A stretch of DNA of 64,000 bases, from positions 150,581,934-150,645,933 of the forward strand of contig NC_134574.1 in NCBI RefSeq assembly GCF_050947875.1, given 5' to 3'. The position numbers were made by a program, and so were the translations under genes. The stretch's first letter is position 1. Each line of letters begins with the position of its first letter. This document shows positions 36,601 through 49,782 of this stretch, piece after piece. This stretch comes from Dermacentor variabilis. Lineage: Eukaryota; Arthropoda; Arachnida; Ixodida; Ixodidae. The notes under the pieces were generated by a model. It saw nothing but the letters and a program-made list of their open reading frames with translations. It was not told the DNA's origin and made no database searches.

Positions 36601-37302
36601 CCCAACAAATGGGCAATATTTTGTGACTCGAAAGCAGCCCTCCAGAGCTTGCGAAGTTTACGACGTGGCAATTATGAACAGCTGGTGTCACAAATCAACG
36701 AAACCTGCCATTGCGCATCTGAAAGAGGACATGATATCATATTTCAGTGGCTGCCGGGACACTGTGGCATCGTTGGTAATCACCTCGCCGATGACACTGC
36801 CCGACGTGCCCAGGCTGGCTCACCGACACTCCTTATACCTTTATCCAGAGTCGACGCTGCAAGAGAGCTTCGCAGTCTCGCTCGTGCAATCACGTTAGGT
36901 TGCTGGCATACACCACAGAACTCTAAGTGTCGTTTACACAGCCTCGACCCATCACTGAAACTTACATTACCAGCGAACCTTCCACGACGTGACGCAACAC
37001 TGATGTGTCGGCTGTGGGTAGGAGTAGCATTCACCAACTCCTACAGCTACCGTATTGGAATGGCGGATTCACCAATGTGCGCTAAGTGCAAGTGTGAAGA
37101 GACCATCAGTCACCTTCTGTGCCACTGTTCTCGCTTCGATAATCAACGTGAGACTCTCCAGTGTGCCTTAAATAGACTGGATGACAGGCCATTTACGGAA
37201 GCGAAGATCTTGGGAGCCTGGCCTCACAGTTCATTGGCCCAGAAAGCCGTTCGAGCGCTTTTTCGCTACCTGAGGGCAACAGACTTGTGTGCCCGACTAT
37301 AG
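33634..37302 (+). CDS. LINE ORF2, endonuclease-reverse transcriptase-RNase H
   Basis: 1222 residues. An APE-type endonuclease (about 10-230) has E48, D143/N145 (TGDFNAH) and D217/H218 (GSDHIPT). The reverse transcriptase (about 420-720) carries SYRPIALSS, FLDVKSAYD, GVPQGGVLSP and YADD at 653-656. RNase H (about 935-1065) has its acidic residues D940 (YTDGS), E974, D998 (CDSK) and D1053 or D1054 (LADD), and WLPGHCGIVGN. A C-terminal knuckle CAKCKCEETISHLLCHC follows. All catalytic residues that I can place are intact. The endonuclease nicks target DNA and the reverse transcriptase copies LINE RNA there. A retained RNase H is typical of the I group. Confidence 0.95.
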   Translation: MALLLPSFRDEVRSATIFQWNARGLKSRFSCFRQYVFKHRFPVVVICEPNVSKALRLSGYEAFMASTCGQSSKVIVYIRTELTYIPHSVQPHDGNQYVCLPITKNKVAFTLIGAYISPYSRFDGDRLRDILTATTGTWIITGDFNAHRLAWGSSRIDSRGRKLVEFASDHELSIMNDGSPTYLRGSNYSSCLDLTLVSRQLGQNVRWFSDIETHGSDHIPTYLSITGFGNFSSCTSRQAYIRWSTYKTKVEEACKQGFTGTIENLITSVLESSKYTFTSAKKRTDFDMELERLRTIRRRAERRYRRTKSIHDLRVARRIQKKIQHRMDRLEEQRWKTFCESLDPRKPLSIIWRTVRGLGSSPQQRHPFSALALYQGRSQVDIAEDFCVKIAGSVVTISSEILGEVPATRFPELNVSFSLEELDAALASCRRSSSPVPDGITYAALCHLGEDGRSRLLECYNQSWNDGVVPERWKSSRLVPLLKPGKSPLDLASYRPIALSSCVGKVMERMILTRLEWYLERHNVYPDAMAGFRRGRSSIDNVIDLVTSVQQEKHHKRISVALFLDVKSAYDNVTHEAILDALENNGIGGRMFRWIRSYLFKRSFFVHSADGRTADHYTYRGVPQGGVLSPTLFNLAILGLADVLPHTVNLSIYADDICIWASAVTRLQVRARLQKAVTLTSSYLSAQGLSISTEKCTLVAFTHKPMTWYPISIDHQPISYAKTHRFLGVIIDRDLSWSPHISYLKKRLTSISHILRFLAGKTWGTSVASMLQLYRTLFLGYLRYSTPVLSNANKTNIHVLQSIQGQALRTCLGLPRNASTVATIATARDNPIRTYIDIDALRAHVRHISRVPDHHLAHLPEKRPKAAFSRSIAANRHSLSLRHSAATRTPSPMWCLKKPPVYLAVPGIVKKASLTTAALKQITLELLHCSYANRIHVYTDGSFSENSTGAVVLPSQSVVIEFKTSHVTTSTGSELAALRAAVEYIEKEPPNKWAIFCDSKAALQSLRSLRRGNYEQLVSQINETCHCASERGHDIIFQWLPGHCGIVGNHLADDTARRAQAGSPTLLIPLSRVDAARELRSLARAITLGCWHTPQNSKCRLHSLDPSLKLTLPANLPRRDATLMCRLWVGVAFTNSYSYRIGMADSPMCAKCKCEETISHLLCHCSRFDNQRETLQCALNRLDDRPFTEAKILGAWPHSSLAQKAVRALFRYLRATDLCARL

Positions 37303-37684
37303 AGGTCCTACACTTAAGTTCTCTCTCTTCCTCTTTCACTCCCCATTCCCCTCCCCACGTGTAGGGTAGCAAACTGGACTCAGTCTAGTTAACCTCCCTG
37401 CCTTTCCGTCTTCCCTTCTCTCTCTCTCTCTCTTGAGACTTTCATCTACATAAGTGTGGAGACATTTACATTGTGTATTGTATGTACCATGTGTTCCTTT
37501 CGTCATAGTCTTCCTGTGGAAACGTTGCGTGATAAGTCCTGGTGCTTGTGTGAAAGGACTATTTGATATGTAACCTTGAACCCTGTACGATGTATGACGG
37601 AACCACTCAAGAGATGAGGAGTAGCCGGTGCCTTAAACTGTGCGCCAACATCTCCTTATATCATATCAACAAAAATAAAGAAAA
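37303..37684 (+). other. LINE 3' UTR
   Basis: Pyrimidine-rich with the shared modules GTAGGGTAGCAAACTGG and TTAACCTCCCTGCC, a (CT)n tract at 37,416-37,433 and an A-rich end. The same modules mark the LINE-tail fragments at 615, 3,112, 15,786 and 57,408. Confidence 0.75.
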
Positions 37685-37823
37685 TCACCGCCAATCCATT
37701 CCTCCGAAGGTGGTTGGTCAGCGAAGCTAATTGTGCCTATAATGTAGGGCAGATTGCTCTTCAAAGTGACATATGATACGAACACATGTTTCAAGGCAGT
37801 TTACAAAACCTTTATTTTGTTTA

Positions 37824-38069
37824 TTATTTTGAATTTACGGCCATATATGACCACTTTGTGGCCGCTATGACGCACAAAGATGTTACTGTCCTTACTTGAA
37901 AAATGTTTTTCGCCAAACTTAAATCGATCCATGACCCGCGTACGGTAGTTGGCTGAATCGGATCGTTGAAGAAACCGAGGCCAAAATTTGCCGTGAAGTG
38001 GGTGAACCACTGCTTCGTCTCTGGTTTTGAGATGTCTGCGTTAAAGTCTCCAACAACGACCACCGGCAA
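37824..38069 (-). pseudogene. LINE endonuclease fragment
   Basis: Minus-strand frame begins MPVVVVGDFNADISKPETKQ and continues with NDPIQPTTVRGSWIDLSL. GDFNAD and the following region match the metal-binding and substrate-binding core of APE-type endonucleases. Truncated on both sides; no reverse transcriptase nearby. Related to the fragments at 18,240 and 44,825. Confidence 0.7.
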
Positions 38070-38989
38070 GGGATTCGCGGCAACGTACGTTAATCAACGC
38101 GAAAGTGCGCCTGCCTCGTCATCAATCATGTTGTTTGATGACGTTTTTATTTGCGCGTATCGTATTGAAACGAAAGCTGTGCTGTATGTTCTCATCACGC
38201 CTCTGCCTTAGAGGGGCATGAGCAATTGTTCATGGCACTTCACTGCCGCCGGGATCCGCCCGCTGAGTTTTCTATCGACGTCAGGTACGCGAAAAAATCC
38301 TGGGATCGTAGCCACAGACAACTGCAGAAATACCCTGCATATCGAAAGTAACACGCGAGCAAACAAGAAAATTGTGCAGGGCCACTCGAAGATGGGAAAA
38401 CTTATAATTTATTTGATTTGAATTGAAACACCAGTATAGCAGTTCCGACCGAACACATGTGACTACGACGGCGAAATGGCGACAGCGACAGCAATAGTGG
38501 CACGAGGACAGTATATGAGAAGTCACACGTCCGAGACGGAATTCCTGGCGGGTACAATGAAGTAGTTTTCTTTTTTTTTTTGCTCTGTCCAGTCACATTG
38601 TTTTAGTTTTCTTGTGCCTCTGAAAGATGACGATAAAGAAATGGTCTCTAATCCACACTGAGAAGGTGGTCGGACAGCGGAGTTGTAAACAACTAGAATG
38701 ATTACACATAGGGACGTAAGTAGAAATTATTCACGTGGCAATATTCACATCCACTTTAACTAATTATTAGCCTAAAGCGTTTCGACGGCCTATGACTTGG
38801 CTTGTGCCGCTACTTCGTGCACCTACACAGAGTATATCAGAGAGAAGCGAAATTCCCCGCGCCTCGTATTCACGCTGCTCTTCAAGAGTCTTCACTATAC
38901 GTGGCCTTCCCGTAGCGCTGTCACAACACAAATCAATTGCTAGGTGTGTTCGTCCTTTACATACGAAAGTGTAGTTACGTTACTCCCTG
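38070..38989. other. Intergenic, degraded repeats
   Basis: The word GAGAAGGTGGTCGG(A)CAGCG near 38,660 echoes GAAGGTGGTTGGTCAGCG at 37,707, just beyond the LINE end, so both flanks carry the same dispersed repeat. No gene supported. Confidence 0.35.
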
Positions 38990-39175
38990 GTTCTTATGCT
39001 ACAGTCAAGCTGCCGTCGCCGTGCCAGCTTGCGCAACATTATTCTTTACCGGTGCACGCATGCGGGGGGCGCTACGTGCTTCCCGTTGAATGTAGGCGCA
39101 GGAGCGCCTTATCATCAACGATGTTGTTCGGATGCTTGTGTTGAGCTTGTTCTTTATTCACACGCATGCTGTTCT
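38990..39175 (+). repeat. Dispersed repeat, inverted relative to 1,640-1,935
   Basis: Contains 'cttatcatcaacgatgttgt' then 'cggatgcttgtgttgagctt', matching the minus strand of 1,640-1,760. Family unknown. Confidence 0.4.
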
Positions 39176-39429
39176 ACAGTAGGACAGGACCCATGAAGCT
39201 GCCCGCTATTTGGTTTCGTCCTTCACCTTGGCACCCGCAGCAGATGACCTCCAACATATCCCATGCGGCCGGACTAGAGGACCCCTCCACTAGCACAGTA
39301 CTGCTCTACCTCGGCCAATGGGCAGCGCCAGCTCTATCGCATGACTTGCAAGAAAGGGGGTGATGAAAAACGGCGCTCGTGAAGCCAAGCCTAATGAAAT
39401 TTTGGAAGTCTTATAAAGTTCATGGACAC

Positions 39430-39880
39430 GTGTCTACAAACTCGATAGCTTTTTGTACACTATCCTATGGACTAGTCTATGGACAGTCTATGGACTTTGG
39501 CCTAAGATTTTGTAGACTAGTCTAAAATATACGTCTAACGACTGCCTATAGGATATGAATAGAGATGTCACTTTCCGTTATGTACTGTCCAAAAAAAGGA
39601 CCATAGACAAATATGTATACACTGGCAATGGATTATTCATGCAGGCCAGTATATAGACTGTCTGCGTCCTTATGGCTTTACTCCTTTGTAGACTGGTCTA
39701 TATACTAACTATATACATTTCCTGTAGTTAACTCTATCGACACGGTATGTACTTATGGCCTTACAATTTTCGCCCACTATTGTCTATATACAAGCTCTAC
39801 AAAATTTCTTAACACTAGTCAATGGGCAGTGTTTAGACTTGTCTCCTTTCACATTATGCTACCTATCTGGGTAGATAATA
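39430..39880. repeat. Degenerate GTCTA/TAGAC-rich region
   Basis: The words AGTCTATGGAC, TAGACTAGTCTA, GTCTATATAC and close variants recur irregularly on both strands for about 450 bases. There is no fixed period, so this is not a simple satellite. The mixture of direct and inverted words could form many small hairpins. Confidence 0.55.
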
Positions 39881-41520
39881 TTATACCGGTTATATAAGCA
39901 CTAACAGCTCCAGGTTGAAAATGTCTATAATGATATAAATCTTTTGTGTGCTTTGAGGTTCTTTGTCTTCATGTTATATACAGCTATAAGTACAAAGAAA
40001 AACATTAAGGAATTGTACATATAAAAGCACGCATGCAGAAGGAAGAACTTGAAAAAATGCAGAATGCTTGAAAGAGACGTGAATCCTAACACTAAGGTTT
40101 ACAAACTTGTTCTTCAAATGTTCACATGTTAAAATTTGTTCTTCAAATGTTCAAATGTTCTCTCGTTCTGAAACAGCAAAATGTAAGCCGAAACAACCCA
40201 CTAGGTTCCAGATTCCTATTGCAGATTATGTTTTAGCTGATAAAATGGTTAAAAACTTCAAAATACGTTATTGTAACAGAAGAGTCCTTTAACGTAAAGG
40301 GAGAGTCGTGCAAATAGGCAAAATAGCAACTCCTCAAACAATTTTTTCCTATGGAAGCTAGGGTTGCCCTTGAGCACGTCGTGGTGGAAAATAAAGCAGA
40401 AACATATATTATTTTTTAGGAAGGGAAAGGGGGTCACGACGGTGCACTAGTCGCAGTAAGGACACGGGCGACTGAGATGAAAATTAGATACTACACCGTT
40501 ACGTGCGATTGATTTCATTCGGGCATTTTGTTGCGCCTATATTACCGAAAATAAAAGGGCCCTTAGGTGGCTCCCGGCGTTGATACTGATTTACTGTTGC
40601 ACTCTTACACCAGCGAGCTGCAGTGGGAGGACACCACAGAATCAGGGTAAAAGCAGCAGCTAAGCGAAAAGGTTCGTTTCGGCCAGATGGCGAATGACGC
40701 TTTGCGAAAAGCCGATAGGTCGCGCTTAACACTTAGAATATTCCCTGTTGCTAGGATGATTCCGCTCAGAGTTAGCAACATCCTCCTCCTCCTCCTCCTC
40801 CTCGTCCTCCTGCAGATTTCGCGCAATTTTTAAGGCTACAAGAAACGCGATCTTGCGCTGGTCCTCCTGATCATACGAATTACAAAGTTCTGCCTCACGT
40901 TATGAAATCATTCCCGTTCGTCGTGATTTTACATGGGTAAAAAATAAAAACAAACAGTCGCCTCTTTGAGGTTGCGTTGCACCAACAGCAATCATTCAGA
41001 GCCAGCCTGAATACTGTTTTATGTGTGGTCTATCAATTATGACTTCTATTAAACATTTTAACGAAACTCTGGGCAAATCTCTCTTTCAGTTCCAGATCTC
41101 CTAATCCTGCCGCACTCAGTCGTGCGATATCGAATGCGACAGACAAGCGCAGCCAAAACTGTTTCTTTATCAAGTGAGATCCTTTTACAGTTTTCTGCAG
41201 CATGAAAATGGTGATATGGTGAAAGCTCCTTTGAACTCTAGAAACCAAAGGTGCAGGTACTACGTTGGAACAGAACGGTAAAAAAAAAAGAAAACACAAA
41301 TTTTCTATGAGAGGATAACACGGATCTCTTGACCTGTGCTAACCAGCTTCCCTGCTGAGCCACGTGCCGTGAGGTTGGATTGAAAAGCGGGATGCTCGGT
41401 TTGAAAATATGCAAAAAAAAAAGGAACGATGCAAACGTTTGTATCTGCTAAAGAAGTCTGTCTACTTGTGGGACTCCTCGACTGGGCCTAGTCTGGCGCG
41501 CGACCATTTGTTTTTCTGGT
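39881..41520. other. Intergenic, nothing recognised
   Basis: AT-rich. A (TCC)n tract lies at about 40,780-40,809. No gene supported. Confidence 0.4.
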
Positions 41521-41604
41521 GCGATGTTTAACGCAGAAAAAAAAAACAGTTATGATGGGAGTCCAGTGCCAGGGTACATCGGCTGCAAAGCACAGACATT
41601 CGCG

Positions 41605-41860
41605 ACGTTAATGCAACCTACGCTGTGTTTCCCACCCGCTGAGAAGGAGAGAGGCGGTGCCAAAAAAAAAGTAGATTCGTCGGTAAGGTTGCATCACGAG
41701 TTCAGCGAACTCGTCGGCAAGCAAGCATAGCGACCTTGACGGGCATCCGTGGAGTAGTGTGACAGGTTTTGAGAAACTCGAAACGTTAAGCATCAGGAGC
41801 GCGGCTTGTAAAGCGGTCACCTTGCAACTTCGAGGTGCTTATATCATTCGCGCAACATCG
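41605..41860 (+). repeat. Third, partial copy of the block-edge repeat
   Basis: Shares 'gtgtttcccacc' with a following GCTGAGAAGGAG, and 'gcatcaggagcgcggcttgt', with 42,610-42,830; the later part also matches block A from 16,130. It lies about 1.1 kb before block B. It is probably a dispersed repeat at the duplication edge rather than a third full block, because the elongase does not follow. Confidence 0.5.
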
Positions 41861-41874
41861 GCGCCGGCATAAAC

Positions 41875-42180
41875 GGGGTGTCACACGTAACTTTAGCCAA
41901 ACTTTAAAAAAAAGATATGCAAATGCTACGTAGCTGGGTAGAACCAAAGTAATTAATGTTGCTTCACGTGACTTGAAGATACTCATATTATTTTTTATTG
42001 CATTCCACGTAATTACATAAATAGTCTTAATAATAATAACTTCTCAAATATTATAATTAGACGACAATTCTCAAAGAGAATATTGTGGAGCAACATGAGA
42101 ACCTCCCGATACATGTTTCTGTTGCTCAATATGTGCTATGTAAAACTGCTTTTCAGAGTAATCATTTTTTCAATGTAATC
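41875..42180. repeat. Dispersed repeat beginning GGTGTCACACGTAACTT
   Basis: Shares GTAACTT(T/G)AGCCAA, a conserved AT-rich body ('cttctcaaatattataatta') and CTCCCGATACA with 46,996-47,220. The family is common in tick sequence as I recall and looks like a non-coding DNA transposon relic. Classification uncertain. Confidence 0.55.
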
Positions 42181-42717
42181 ATTTTTTTCCCTCTGTTCGA
42201 CACCATGCTCCCGCTATGTTTATTTCGGCACAACTGTTTGATTAATAAAATGCAAATGCGCAAACTGACCACGACGCCAGAATGGCATAACAAAGACATA
42301 TGCACTTCAGTTGTGTTGAACCAATTGGTCTTATAGTTATACAGACCGTCATTCTATCATGGATAGTAAGCTTTACTATCAGGATATAAATAAATATGTT
42401 AATCAGTTATATCGATCAGTCAACAGGGAACTGACAGTAAGGGTAACTGCACGCTTCCCACGGCTTCATTAGCAGTGAATTAGCTCATCTTAGGGCAATC
42501 TTATGTGTGCCTCGGGAAATGGTGCGACATTAGTTTGCTTATAGGCAGCCGTGATACCTACAATAACTTTACAGTTCCTGTTCAGCGCAAGCATGGAATC
42601 TTAAGCGTGTGTTTCCCACCAGCTGAGAAGGAGCGAGACGGCGCAGCGTAGAACAGATTCTTCAGCAAGACTGCCTCCTCCGTTCAGCGAACTCGGCGGT
42701 AAACCGGCATAGGAACC
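42181..42717. other. Intergenic before block B
   Basis: AT-rich, nothing recognised until the block-edge repeat near 42,610. Confidence 0.4.
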
Positions 42718-43240
42718 TTGAGAGGCATCAATAGCGTAGTGCGACAGCTTTTGAGGAGCACGAAGCGTTCAGCATCAGGGGCACGGCTTGTAAAGCATCC
42801 ACCTTGCCACTTCGTGGCGCTTAGCATTCATGCGAAAACAGCGCCGCCATATATATTGACTCTACTGGCACGCCGATGCGATATAAGAGCTCTACTCACG
42901 TATACGCCACTCACACGGCTTACTACTGACATATGTATTTTTTTTAATTGCAACCATGTAATCTCCTGCAACGGTGAAATCCCACGCTGCTACTATCATG
43001 AGATTAAACATGAAAGACTATACTTTAATCTAAAGGAATCCGTATTTATGTCGCGTAGTATTATTTTTCGGGAATATGCCACTTCTCCACCCACAACATA
43101 CAGGTATTCCTAAAGCGAGCAAACTCTTTTTCAACCACGCAGCTGCAAGCGCGAACGGGAAAAGAAATCACTTTTAAACAAGCATTGTAACATACATATA
43201 TTCTCTGAGAGGAAATAAAACACAAAAAAGGTCTAGTTTC

Positions 43241-43259
43241 TTTTTTTTTTTTTTTTTTT
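43241..43259 (-). other. Poly(A) tract 3' of the second elongase
   Basis: Nineteen T on the plus strand, A19 on the coding strand, starting about 13 bases after the stop, at the same position as the A11 tract in block A. Confidence 0.5.
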
Positions 43260-43272
43260 GCTAAGAGTGGAG

Positions 43273-44118
43273 TCACTGAACCTTGGTCTTCGAGGCATTA
43301 TACGACGCTGCCATCTTTTTCCTGTCGATGTAATTCTTCAAGTAAAAGTTGAGAAACATGACGAGAAAGAAGAGTATCTGGGGCAGGCCGATGTACACAT
43401 GCGCAAGTGGGTATCCGCACTCAAAAAACAGCGGCAACAACTGGTGCGCGATGAGCACAACGAACTGGAACATCTGCAGCTGGGTGAGGTGCCTCTTCCA
43501 CCAGAGGTGCTTGCGGACCGCAGGGCCTAGCAAGGAGAGGAAGTAGTACGAGTACATCACCCCATGCACGAAGCTGTTGAAGATCAGGGTCAAGGCGATG
43601 TGTCCGTCGGCTCCGTACGCGAGCCCGTACCAGCCGTTGAAGACCACCAAGGCGTGGTGGACTACGTGGAGTACGGAAATGTTGGACTCCTTCTTGAGCA
43701 GAACGAAGAACGCAGTGTCCAGAAAGTCCGCCACCCTCACCCACTCGTACCACCAGCAGTGCGCGAGGAAGCTTATGGTCATTTCGTCACGCGCATCGTA
43801 GTCGATGCCCTGGCACACGAAGCTGTAGCCGCCGCCCAAGTAGCTCCTCGTCAGGAAGGCCACCATGTAGTACCAGTTGAGCACCACCATGGCGGCGTTG
43901 AAGATCACAATCGCCGGCTTGAGGTTATCGTACGGCTTGCGGCCCTGCATGAAGCGGGGCCCGGCCACCTTGACGACATAGACGTAGGCGAAGAGCAGCC
44001 CCACGATGAACGGCTTGTTGCCCACCAGGGCCCAGCCCTCCGTTCGGGGGTCCCGCCGCAGGAACACTGTCGCCGCCGTCGAATTCAAGGCGACGGCGGC
44101 CGTGCCCGCGTTCTCCAT
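43273..44118 (-). CDS. Elongation of very long chain fatty acids protein (ELOVL family), copy B
   Basis: 281 residues from the ATG at 44118, collinear with copy A without gaps. The frame is open further upstream, but the ATG matching copy A is preferred. By eye 26 residues differ. HVVHH at 151-155 is intact, as are LDT at 133-135 (with the same unusual R128 and D131) and the KTKVQ C-terminus. Copy B has HGVMYSYY where A has HVVMYSYY, and TQLQMFQF where A has TLLQMFQF. The Q for L at 213 falls in the conserved TxxQxxQF motif but at a variable position. Both copies being open after some 5% nucleotide divergence argues that both are used. Substrate preference could differ, since several changes fall in membrane segments. 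Confidence 0.92.
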   Translation of the reverse strand: MENAGTAAVALNSTAATVFLRRDPRTEGWALVGNKPFIVGLLFAYVYVVKVAGPRFMQGRKPYDNLKPAIVIFNAAMVVLNWYYMVAFLTRSYLGGGYSFVCQGIDYDARDEMTISFLAHCWWYEWVRVADFLDTAFFVLLKKESNISVLHVVHHALVVFNGWYGLAYGADGHIALTLIFNSFVHGVMYSYYFLSLLGPAVRKHLWWKRHLTQLQMFQFVVLIAHQLLPLFFECGYPLAHVYIGLPQILFFLVMFLNFYLKNYIDRKKMAASYNASKTKVQ

Positions 44119-44824
44119 CGCGTCTTCGGCGTTCGCGAGCCCGTTCTGCAACCGAAATGGACCCTCCGCTGCCCAGGAACACTGTGACCTTGATTCGCAA
44201 GGGAACCCCACTGCCCTTGCTCTGTCTGTCTGTCTCTCCCTCACACCCCTACCGGTTTTGTTTTCGGCCGGGCCAAGGCGAGGCGCGCTTGCATAAGCCG
44301 GGTGAGGGCGAGCTTGGCGGGAAAGGGCCTGAACGGGGTATTACCTCTCGCCACGCGTGGCTTGGGAGCCCTCGTTCGTCGAGACAGCTCGGAACACCCT
44401 TTTTTAAGTTATAAATGGGAGCTTTCTCCTCATGCGCATCGACACAACGTAAACACGGCAGGCGATATTGGAGGAGAAATACGCGGCATACGCGCTGTCT
44501 TTCTCGCGCTGGTTTCATATAGAACCGGTGGGATTCAGTAAGATGAAGCTTTAGCTCTCCTTGCTGGACTCCTTGTGAAACAGCTCGACGGCATTCCGGG
44601 TGAGATGCCTGGCCGAGATAACGGCTCCCGCAAAGCATTCGTTGGGTTTCCTTTCATCGCTGTTTCTTTTTTCTTATTACTTGTGAACCACCGCGGCCGA
44701 GGGCTTCCGTACAGTAAGAGTTATGTTTACTGGGTATCCTAGAGAACCGATGTGATGCAATAAGAAGAAGCTTTTGCTTGGGCCTTTCTTCGATGCCAAC
44801 TGCTCAAATAGATGTAAAACTCAC
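44119..44824. other. Block B flank upstream of the elongase
   Basis: Collinear with 17,500-18,239. No promoter element or exon that I can support. Confidence 0.35.
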
Positions 44825-44925
44825 AAATATATCTGCCACACGGAACGCGTAAACCGCTCCCTTTTCGCTACCGACACATCCGCATTGAAATCACCGACAA
44901 CGACAAAAGAGGTAGTGTCATCGCA
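44825..44925 (-). pseudogene. LINE endonuclease fragment, block B
   Basis: Minus-strand frame reads CDDTTSFVVVGDFNADVSVA then KRERFTRSVWQIYL and a stop. Counterpart of 18,240-18,358. Confidence 0.6.
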
Positions 44926-46995
44926 GCTAATTCACGCAAAGTGAGTAGCCATGAACCTTACAGGACTATGAGTCATTGCATTTTTTGCTTGCTTGCGGGA
45001 GTATGAGCCTTTGCTCAAGTGGGTATGAGCCACTGATGATGATATTTCTCTACATGCTGTTCTGCATGTTATATGCGTGATTAGAAACACTTTAAGCACT
45101 GTTCGGTTCCCTTTGCTGAGTGCTTGTAACCTTTGCCTTACGGGGCTATGAGGCATTGCATTTGTTGCCTTCTTTCGGGAGCGTGAATGCTTGTGGAGGT
45201 AAGAGCCATCGATGATGATAGTTTTTGTTCATGGAGAACAAAAATGCATGGAACTGTAGCCTTATCGAGCTTCGCAGCAAAAGCAAAACGCTGCGTTGGG
45301 CTTGTAGCGTTACTTCTTTTTCAGAGGATATGTGCGCGAAATATGGAGTTAGATTCACTACTCACAATATTGGAATTGTCTTTGTTCACTATCACTTCTA
45401 CACGACAGTAAAGGCGTGCTACATTTTCACTGAAGGAGTATGAGAAAAAGACCGTATACTGTTGCACCGCTTGCGTTTACTCTTCTAACACAATATTTTA
45501 TAGATCACAATCAAATTCTTCCTCTAACAGATTACAAAATAGAGGAACATGGACATGTCTCAAGTGAAAAGAAGTTTTTATTGCTTATTATTCAGGTTTC
45601 ACCGGACGGCAGAGAAAGGAAATTCAGCAAAAAAATGTTCTTAGCATATTTCAAAGTCTGTCTACTTCCAAACGACTCATTTGAGTTCCTGCTTTGCACG
45701 CTGATACCGACTAAAAGAAAAGCGAGGGACAGATAAGCAAAAAAAAAAAAGAAAAAGATAAGAATAGTGCCGGGATAGCCAGAGTGGACAAACTCCAAGA
45801 GCAATGACCGCTAACAGTCGCAAGTGTTCGTATATTGTCGGCAGTCGTTTTCGAGAAGTTGGTCATTGTGCCCTTGTGCATCTATTAGTACTAAGGACAA
45901 CTTCCCGAGACATTTTCTTCCGAGAGTAGCCTGCCATCCAAGCGGCTAATACTGAGCTCCTGGAGCCGAGCGGGGAGCGTCAGGTTGTGTGAGTGTCTAG
46001 CCTTCGTGGATCTAACGAGAAGCGTCGGCCTAGAAACGACAGGGTGGTTGCTAATGCATTTTGATGACTTGGATATGTTTGTCAGGAGACCCGAGACAGC
46101 ACCGTGTCTTCTTACGTCTTATTATGCTGGCGTTCCCGTACAGTAAACTCAGTACTGAAGGGGCGCACGTCGTAACATGCGGTAGTGTTGCTCACGTTTG
46201 TTGCTCAACATATGTAACCTATCCCTCCTACGTATGTAAGCCGAGGCACTCTATTCCAAACTGCCTGTTTAGAATAGCGTTTCACTCAACACATGTTAGT
46301 ATTCCCACAATCACAAGGGTCCAAAGTGCAACATGTTCTTTTATTTGTAAGTTGTCACGACAACGGAGTTGTAATTCACACCGCCTGCCTCTAAGAAATA
46401 CGCAATCGAGTATGGCCGATGACGAAATAATTGCCAAAAGTGGTAATCAGGAGGCGTTAATTACCATGAACTGCGGGCGCCTATACCACTGCAAAGGACG
46501 GATGTTGGGCGGTGACTGCAATCCTTTGCTCGCCGCATGACACATCTACACTGGAGTTCAACTGGTTTCACCAACGCCCTCGTGTGTTCTCCAGACATTT
46601 GATTGGAACTTCGCCTGCCACCAGGACTCTTCTCCATTTTTCTCTTGATGTCACCCGCCCTATTCGCAACGTGCTAAGGCTTGCTTATCCCGGTACTCAA
46701 TACGACATTTTTTTCATTATATATAAATAAAGTATTAATTAATCCTTACTACTTCATTAGTAAATCATAAATAATTGATGTAGAAAATAGCGCCTCTTCA
46801 TCTCCGTAATCACGGTGTCTCTCACGTGTTCTATGTATATTTGTGGCAACGCAGCGGGAAACCTATCCTTAGTTTTGCAGAGATAAATCATGAATTATGA
46901 TCTTTATTGAAAATATGAATACGTATAGGGTGTCATTTCAACAGGAAGTCATAATCACGGTAAAGCAATGTAAATACCTATGCGTATATACAGGG
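44926..46995. other. Block B, no supported gene
   Basis: Collinear with block A. Holds the 42-codon paired frame at 46412-46540. Confidence 0.4.
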
Positions 46996-47220
46996 TGTCG
47001 CACGTAACTTGAGCCAATCATTAAAAATATGTAAATGCAACGTAGCCGGACAGAACGAAGGTAGTGTTGTTTGTCGTCGCTTGGAGATACTCAGATATTT
47101 TCTCCACCTATTACATAGTTAGTCTTAATTATTCAACTTCTCAAATATTATAATTATATGGAAAGGGTCAATGCGAAACTCTTAGAGCAAAATGAAAAAC
47201 TCCCGATACACCTTTCTGTT
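46996..47220. repeat. Dispersed repeat beginning TACAGGGTGTCGCACGTAACTT
   Basis: Same family as 41,875-42,180. The block A site (20,385-20,403) keeps only the first 20 or so bases, so A probably lost the rest near its AC tract. Confidence 0.55.
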
Positions 47221-47360
47221 GCTGTCTGTCTGTGTTTCTCGCACACACACACTCTCTGCCTCGCGTTCACACGCGTTCTCTCCACCTCGAACGCAAACGC
47301 ACTCTCCCTCGCAAACAAACGCAATGTCCCTCACATGCATGAACTCTCTCTATCCGTCGT

Positions 47361-49782
<2,422 letters not shown>

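Larger units (their letters stand above)
32130..37684 (+). mobile_element. Full-length two-ORF LINE (I-group, RNase H-bearing)
   Basis: Two intact ORFs 18 bases apart, a 3' UTR of about 380 bases with pyrimidine tracts, and an A-rich end (AACAAAAATAAAGAAA near 37,670-37,685). Domain content (zinc-knuckle ORF1; endonuclease, reverse transcriptase, RNase H, C-terminal knuckle in ORF2) fits the I superfamily (I, Nimb, LOA, R1 relatives). The 5' boundary is a guess, and no target-site duplication was identified. Both ORFs being open suggests recent insertion and possible activity. Confidence 0.88.
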
